Assembly: GCA_027604685.1 (NCBI GenBank)
Contig: JADHYX010000321.1
Coordinates: 1 to 22,588 of the forward strand
From: Lobulomyces angularis
Lineage: Eukaryota; Chytridiomycota; Chytridiomycetes; Lobulomycetales; Lobulomycetaceae
DNA: 22,588 nucleotides
Direction of reading: 5' to 3'
Below, piece after piece: positions 19,183 through 22,588 of this stretch. The notes below the pieces were generated by a model. That model saw only the letters and a list, made by a program, of their open reading frames with translations. It made no database searches and had not been told where the DNA came from. Position 1 is the first letter of the stretch. Each line of letters opens with the position of its first letter. The position numbers and the translations under genes were made by a program.

Positions 19183-21310
19183 CTAACTGTTTTTTTCTAA
19201 ATTTTCTAATTCTTTCAACAGCTCACTTTCTTGCTCAAGTTTCTTCAACTGTGTTAACTCAACATTCTCGCCTTTTTTTAACTTTTCCTTAATCTCTCCA
19301 ATTTGCTTAATTTTCTTATTTATCTGCTTAATTTTTTTGTCTTTCGCAGATTTTTCTTCGTTGACAACAACTGGAGTGGAACTTGTCACAGATTTTTGAC
19401 TTTTTCTGCTATTATTGTTATTTTGTTTACCATTCAATCCAGGAATGTTATTCCTAGATTGACCAGATCTTGTGGTACTCTTTGCAGAATGAGGTTTATC
19501 TAGTTGTTCTCTATTCATCATGCCCCTAGCACCTGGAGGTCTATAAACTCCCACTTTTGGTGGCGCTATAATAGAGTAAGTAAGCATTAAAACAAAACCT
19601 AAACCTAAAATTACGCGTTGCAACAGCAATTCCATTTGGGGCGGGTGATAATTCACTCCTTTCAGGATAGTTGCATACATGAGAAGGTCTCCAGTTGGTC
19701 TAGAAAATATTCTTAAAATAAAAATTAAAAATCTTTTTTTACTTGATACATCTCTTTAACTTTAATTTCATGGACTAATACACCAGTATAATGCCATATT
19801 TTTATACCATTGTCAACTTTCAACCTGAATAAATTCAAATTAGTGAAAACCATTACAACATAAATTATACTGTACCTTTTGTATAGTATAGAAGTCATCA
19901 AGTGCCTGCCATCAGGTGACCATTCACAGTGAGAAGTATTAGATCCATTAATAGTTCCAATTTTTTTTAAAGATTTTCTGTCCCACAAATCAATTTCACC
20001 TTGTAAATTACCAAAACCAGCAATACAGAATACACGCCCTAAAACGTTAAATCTAAAAAGTTTGTATGCACACCATGAGGGTTAAAGCTAACAAAGTTTC
20101 TTGGTGCTGAAGGAAAAGAGTAAATAGGGTTCGCTCTCTGGTCAAAAAGAGTTGCCTTTGAAGGCATCGTTCCATACACAACAATAAATTCTTTTGAGTT
20201 GGGAGACCAAGCAACATCATGAACGGGACCAGATTGGTCTTACAACGTAAGTAATAGATAGTAAAATGTTTAAGAAAACCTAATTCAACTCTGCAATCAA
20301 AGTTCCCCGCAATAGCCAAAAAAAATAAGCCAGTTTCTCCATAGTAAGATTTACCAGTTTTATCAACATCAGTATGAGTTAAAACCAAAATGCTTGTGCC
20401 TAAAGCATTCCAAAAAAATTGAACAGAATCGGCTTTAAAAAAAGTTTTTTGAGCTACTGGTTGAGTTAAAAGTAAAATATCGTATAATCTAACTGTTCCA
20501 GGTTGACCTTTTTTTTCTGGAACGAAAGCAACTATAGTGTAACGCTTTCCTGGAGCGACAGAAAAATTGGTAATTCCTTCAAGTTTTAAACGATGTGTAA
20601 TTCCTAGTTAAATAAATAATAATTAACATTTGAGAAAAATTAAAACAAAAAATAGCACCTTTGTTAAAATTTCGAGAATCAAAAATCTGAACTTCGTTCC
20701 CAACTAATCTTGCAGCGTAAACCTCATCATCAGTCCATTTCATTTCCCAGCCATTTTGATTTTTTTGAGAAAAACTAAGTACAAGAGTGCCTAAATTATT
20801 GGACTTCAAGCTCCATAATTTTAAATTTTTTACAGGATCAACTTCAGAATCAGGGGTTTTTACTAAACATATTAATTAAAATGTCCACAGAATGTAATTT
20901 TTTACCCCATCGTTCCCAAGTCGCCAAGTAAGATGAATTGGGAGAAAATGAAAGTTCAATGGCCTTAATATTAGGTATTGATAAAATGAGTTTGTTTTCG
21001 TCCTGTAGATTGTAGACGTTTACAACTTCCGGCCGAGCATGCGCCAAAAAATTTCCATCTTTACTATATAGCAATGCCTGCCAAAAGATAATTACTTAAT
21101 GTTTAACTGACATACCCTAGATTCTCCATCTACTGTCAGTGAGTTTACATAATTTGAGTCCACATAGTCTACAGCTTGCAGTCCAGCATTGGAAACGTAA
21201 GAAAAACTAGTACTTTTCGCTATGAAGAAATTGATTAAAAAAAAAAAAAAAAAAATATTAATTACCTAAGATTAAAAATAATATATAAGTTTAATAAATA
21301 TACCTGTCAT
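19183..21310 (-). CDS. EIF2A: Eukaryotic translation initiation factor 2A
   Basis: Model (minus): exons 21310-21304, 21219-21116, 21077-20906, 20862-20659, 20603-20280, 20238-20074, 20038-19876, 19824-19743, 19699-19615, 19565-19183; 562 residues (human 585). eIF2A is a cytosolic WD-type beta-propeller factor able to deliver initiator tRNA to 40S subunits in alternative initiation. Family blocks in order: LLYSKDGNFLAHA, IELSFSPNSSYLATWERW, WEMKWTDDEVYAARLVGNEV, LTHTDVDKTGKSYYGETGL, VVYGTMPSKATLF, FCIAGFGNLQGEIDLWD, CEWSPDGRHLMTS and GIKIWHYTGVLVHE. The propeller is followed by the VYRPPGARG motif, then a Ser/Asn-rich linker and a C-terminal coiled coil (IKQINKKIKQIGEIKEKL...LLKELENLE) like that of human eIF2A. 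The start codon sits in a 7-nt first exon (ATG ACA G) separated from exon 2 by an 84-nt intron. Confidence 0.95.
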
Positions 21311-22280
21311 ATCTGCTTTTATTATTTAAGGTTATTAAAAAAAGAAAAAAAATTAAAAAAAAAATTTAAAAAAAAAAAATGTATAGTATAAATTTTATAA
21401 GAGCAGTTATGTGTAACAAACCAGGTTTTGTTTTGCCGAAGTCGTGACTCCCATTTCATTATGCAAGTACCAGGCAACATGTAAGTTTAGCTAGATTTAA
21501 ATACCACTTGGATGGGATATTCAATGAAAAAGACTTGGAAGATATGGTTTCAGAGCAACAACATTGCAGCAAGATAAATAACTGGGCATTGTTTTTCTTA
21601 CAACTTGCAGATAAAGATTCCTTTTGATAACTGATAAAAAGTACTTAAATATTTAAACTTATTTTTGCAAGAAACAACAAAAAAAATGGATAAATAAACT
21701 CTAACAAAAGAATTAGTTTGCAGTTCCGTTAAAGCAGGAATCTTTGAGCTTTGTTTACAAGGGGGAGAGGATCGATGCAGAGGATTCAATGCAAGAGGTT
21801 AGATGCAAAATATTCAATGCAAAATATTAATTGTAAAAGGTTCAACACTTCGATGTTGTTCCAAAAGTTAACTTGCTGAACAACTGTTGCTTGATCTCAA
21901 CTGCTCTAAGCCAACCGGCCTAGTTTAGAAGCCAACAAAAGGAAAACTGCTGTTCTATCACCCATCAGCTGCGTTTAGAAAATTTTTCTTTAGGAATTTA
22001 TCTGAATAAAAAGTTCTGTGTGACCCTATCACTTTTGAAGTTAAATTTTCATAGAAAAGTAGAAAAGGTTTCAAAATTGAAAATGATATATTAGTGATGT
22101 TATGGATCCTTCACTATTAGTGTTGAAAAAAATCCTTGATTAAAATAAGGTTTTTTATCGCGATAACTTTTGATTTCGAAATATTCTAAAAAATATTTGG
22201 AAAAAACAAAATTGTACTTGCGCTATTATGAAAAACTATGTATGTAAATGAAAAAAAATGTAATTTTAGTCTAAATTTTT
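21311..22280. other. Long spacer between MRD1 and EIF2A
   Basis: 970 nt between two minus-strand genes, the longest gap in the window. The left end is A/T tracts upstream of eIF2A (promoter side) and the right end should hold the MRD1 3' region. The middle (about 21420-21970) has more balanced base composition than other spacers and contains a 60-codon open frame (21448-21627, plus) and imperfect tandem repeats (21768-21837). Neither gives a recognised gene. Confidence 0.6.
21768..21837. repeat. Imperfect ~14-bp tandem repeat, five units
   Basis: Five adjacent units of 13-15 nt follow one another: AGGATCGATGCAG, AGGATTCAATGCAAG, AGGTTAGATGCAAA, ATATTCAATGCAAA and ATATTAATTGTAAA; a sixth partial AGGTTCAA follows at 21838. 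The shared core is ATGCA(A/G) with a variable 5' half. It lies in the spacer between MRD1 and eIF2A. Its role is unknown; it could be a decayed minisatellite or a cluster of protein-binding sites. Confidence 0.6.
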
Positions 22281-22588
22281 TTAATCATCTTCTATTCCCC
22301 CCATCGCACTGTCTTCATCATTTCCAAGGACGACTTTTCGTTTCTTTCTTTTATCTTCCTCAATCTCATTACTATTAAAATTTTTACGAGTTTTTTCTCT
22401 AATAGCATCAACACTGTCATCATCTTTTGCCCATTCCAATACTAAATGCCTTCCATAAAGATGTGTTGAGCTGACAGCTTCAAAGGCTGCTTTTGCCTCC
22501 TGCTGCGTTAAAAAATCTATGAAACCAAACCCTCTATGAGATCCATCAATTTTTGTAGGAATTCTTAAAGCTTTAACTTGACCAAATG
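22281..22588 (-). CDS. MRD1: MRD1/RBM19 ribosome-biogenesis RNA-binding protein, C-terminal part
   Basis: The last ~102 codons of a minus-strand gene whose 5' part lies beyond the right edge; no intron is seen in this part. It reads [15 protein letters not shown], then [20 protein letters not shown] (RNP1-like RGFGFIDF of the last RRM), [14 protein letters not shown], then IREKTRKNF and a basic KRKKRKVV segment before an acidic tail. The [14 protein letters not shown] block directly after the final RRM is diagnostic of MRD1 (yeast) / RBM19 (animals). This nucleolar protein binds pre-rRNA and U3 snoRNA and is needed for 18S rRNA processing in the SSU processome. The stop TAA is at 22283-22281. 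Confidence 0.92.
   Translation of the reverse strand, partial: FGQVKALRIPTKIDGSHRGFGFIDFLTQQEAKAAFEAVSSTHLYGRHLVLEWAKDDDSVDAIREKTRKNFNSNEIEEDKRKKRKVVLGNDEDSAMGGIEDD

Noticed and set aside
21598..21789. 63-codon minus-strand frame in the MRD1-EIF2A spacer
   Set aside because: No conserved look; it overlaps the repeat array and runs antisense to the more protein-like plus frame.
1..22588. CRISPR array, bacterial operon or complete transposable element
   Set aside because: Spliceosomal introns throughout and a nuclear tRNA gene mark this as eukaryotic; no regularly spaced repeats, transposase or terminal repeats were found.

Overview
The window is nuclear DNA from an intron-rich, AT-rich eukaryote (roughly 70% A+T by eye). 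Every complete protein gene here is split by short spliceosomal introns, mostly 39-70 nt, with GT...AG ends, donors such as GTAAGT, GTATGT or GTAATA, and T-rich acceptors. The standard genetic code is used. Gene content (Brix protein RPF2, MRD1, eIF2A, acyltransferase-3, FkbM-type methyltransferase, flavin amine oxidase) and the compact layout suit an early-diverging fungus or a close relative. A Rozella/chytrid-like source is my guess only; nothing in the sequence proves it. I rebuilt the gene models by hand by joining exons in phase. Every complete model has a total coding length divisible by three.

Layout. At the left edge is a tRNA-Gly(GCC) cut by the window end (minus strand). Five plus-strand genes follow: a FERRY3/C12orf4 homologue (381-3339, 13 exons), RPF2 (3567-4670, 4 exons), an unrecognised 447-residue protein with an internal duplication (5229-7034, 6 exons), and two tandem acyltransferase-3 membrane proteins (7371-9271 and 9694-11744, 9 exons each, with matching intron positions). 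The strand then switches. Six genes lie on the minus strand: a divergent protein kinase (11936-13295), an FkbM-like methyltransferase with a membrane anchor (13740-15296), a small predicted type I membrane protein (15813-16558), a secreted flavin amine oxidase (16774-18864), eIF2A (19183-21310) and the 3' end of MRD1 (22281-22588, cut by the window).

How the genes relate. They are not an operon and share no single pathway. RPF2 and MRD1 act in ribosome assembly and eIF2A in initiation. FERRY3 is, by homology, an endosome/mRNA-transport factor. The acyltransferases, the methyltransferase, the small membrane protein and the amine oxidase all look like membrane or secretory-pathway products.

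The most interesting items are: a UBA-like module and low-complexity linker inserted in the FERRY3 homologue; the duplicated ~90-residue domain of the 5229-7034 gene, which resembles recombinase core-binding modules without any catalytic domain; a relic of a PIF1-type helicase (Walker B region) in the 13296-13739 spacer; the tandem acyltransferase duplication; and very small coding exons (7, 11, 15, 17 and 27 nt). I saw no CRISPR array and no complete mobile element.
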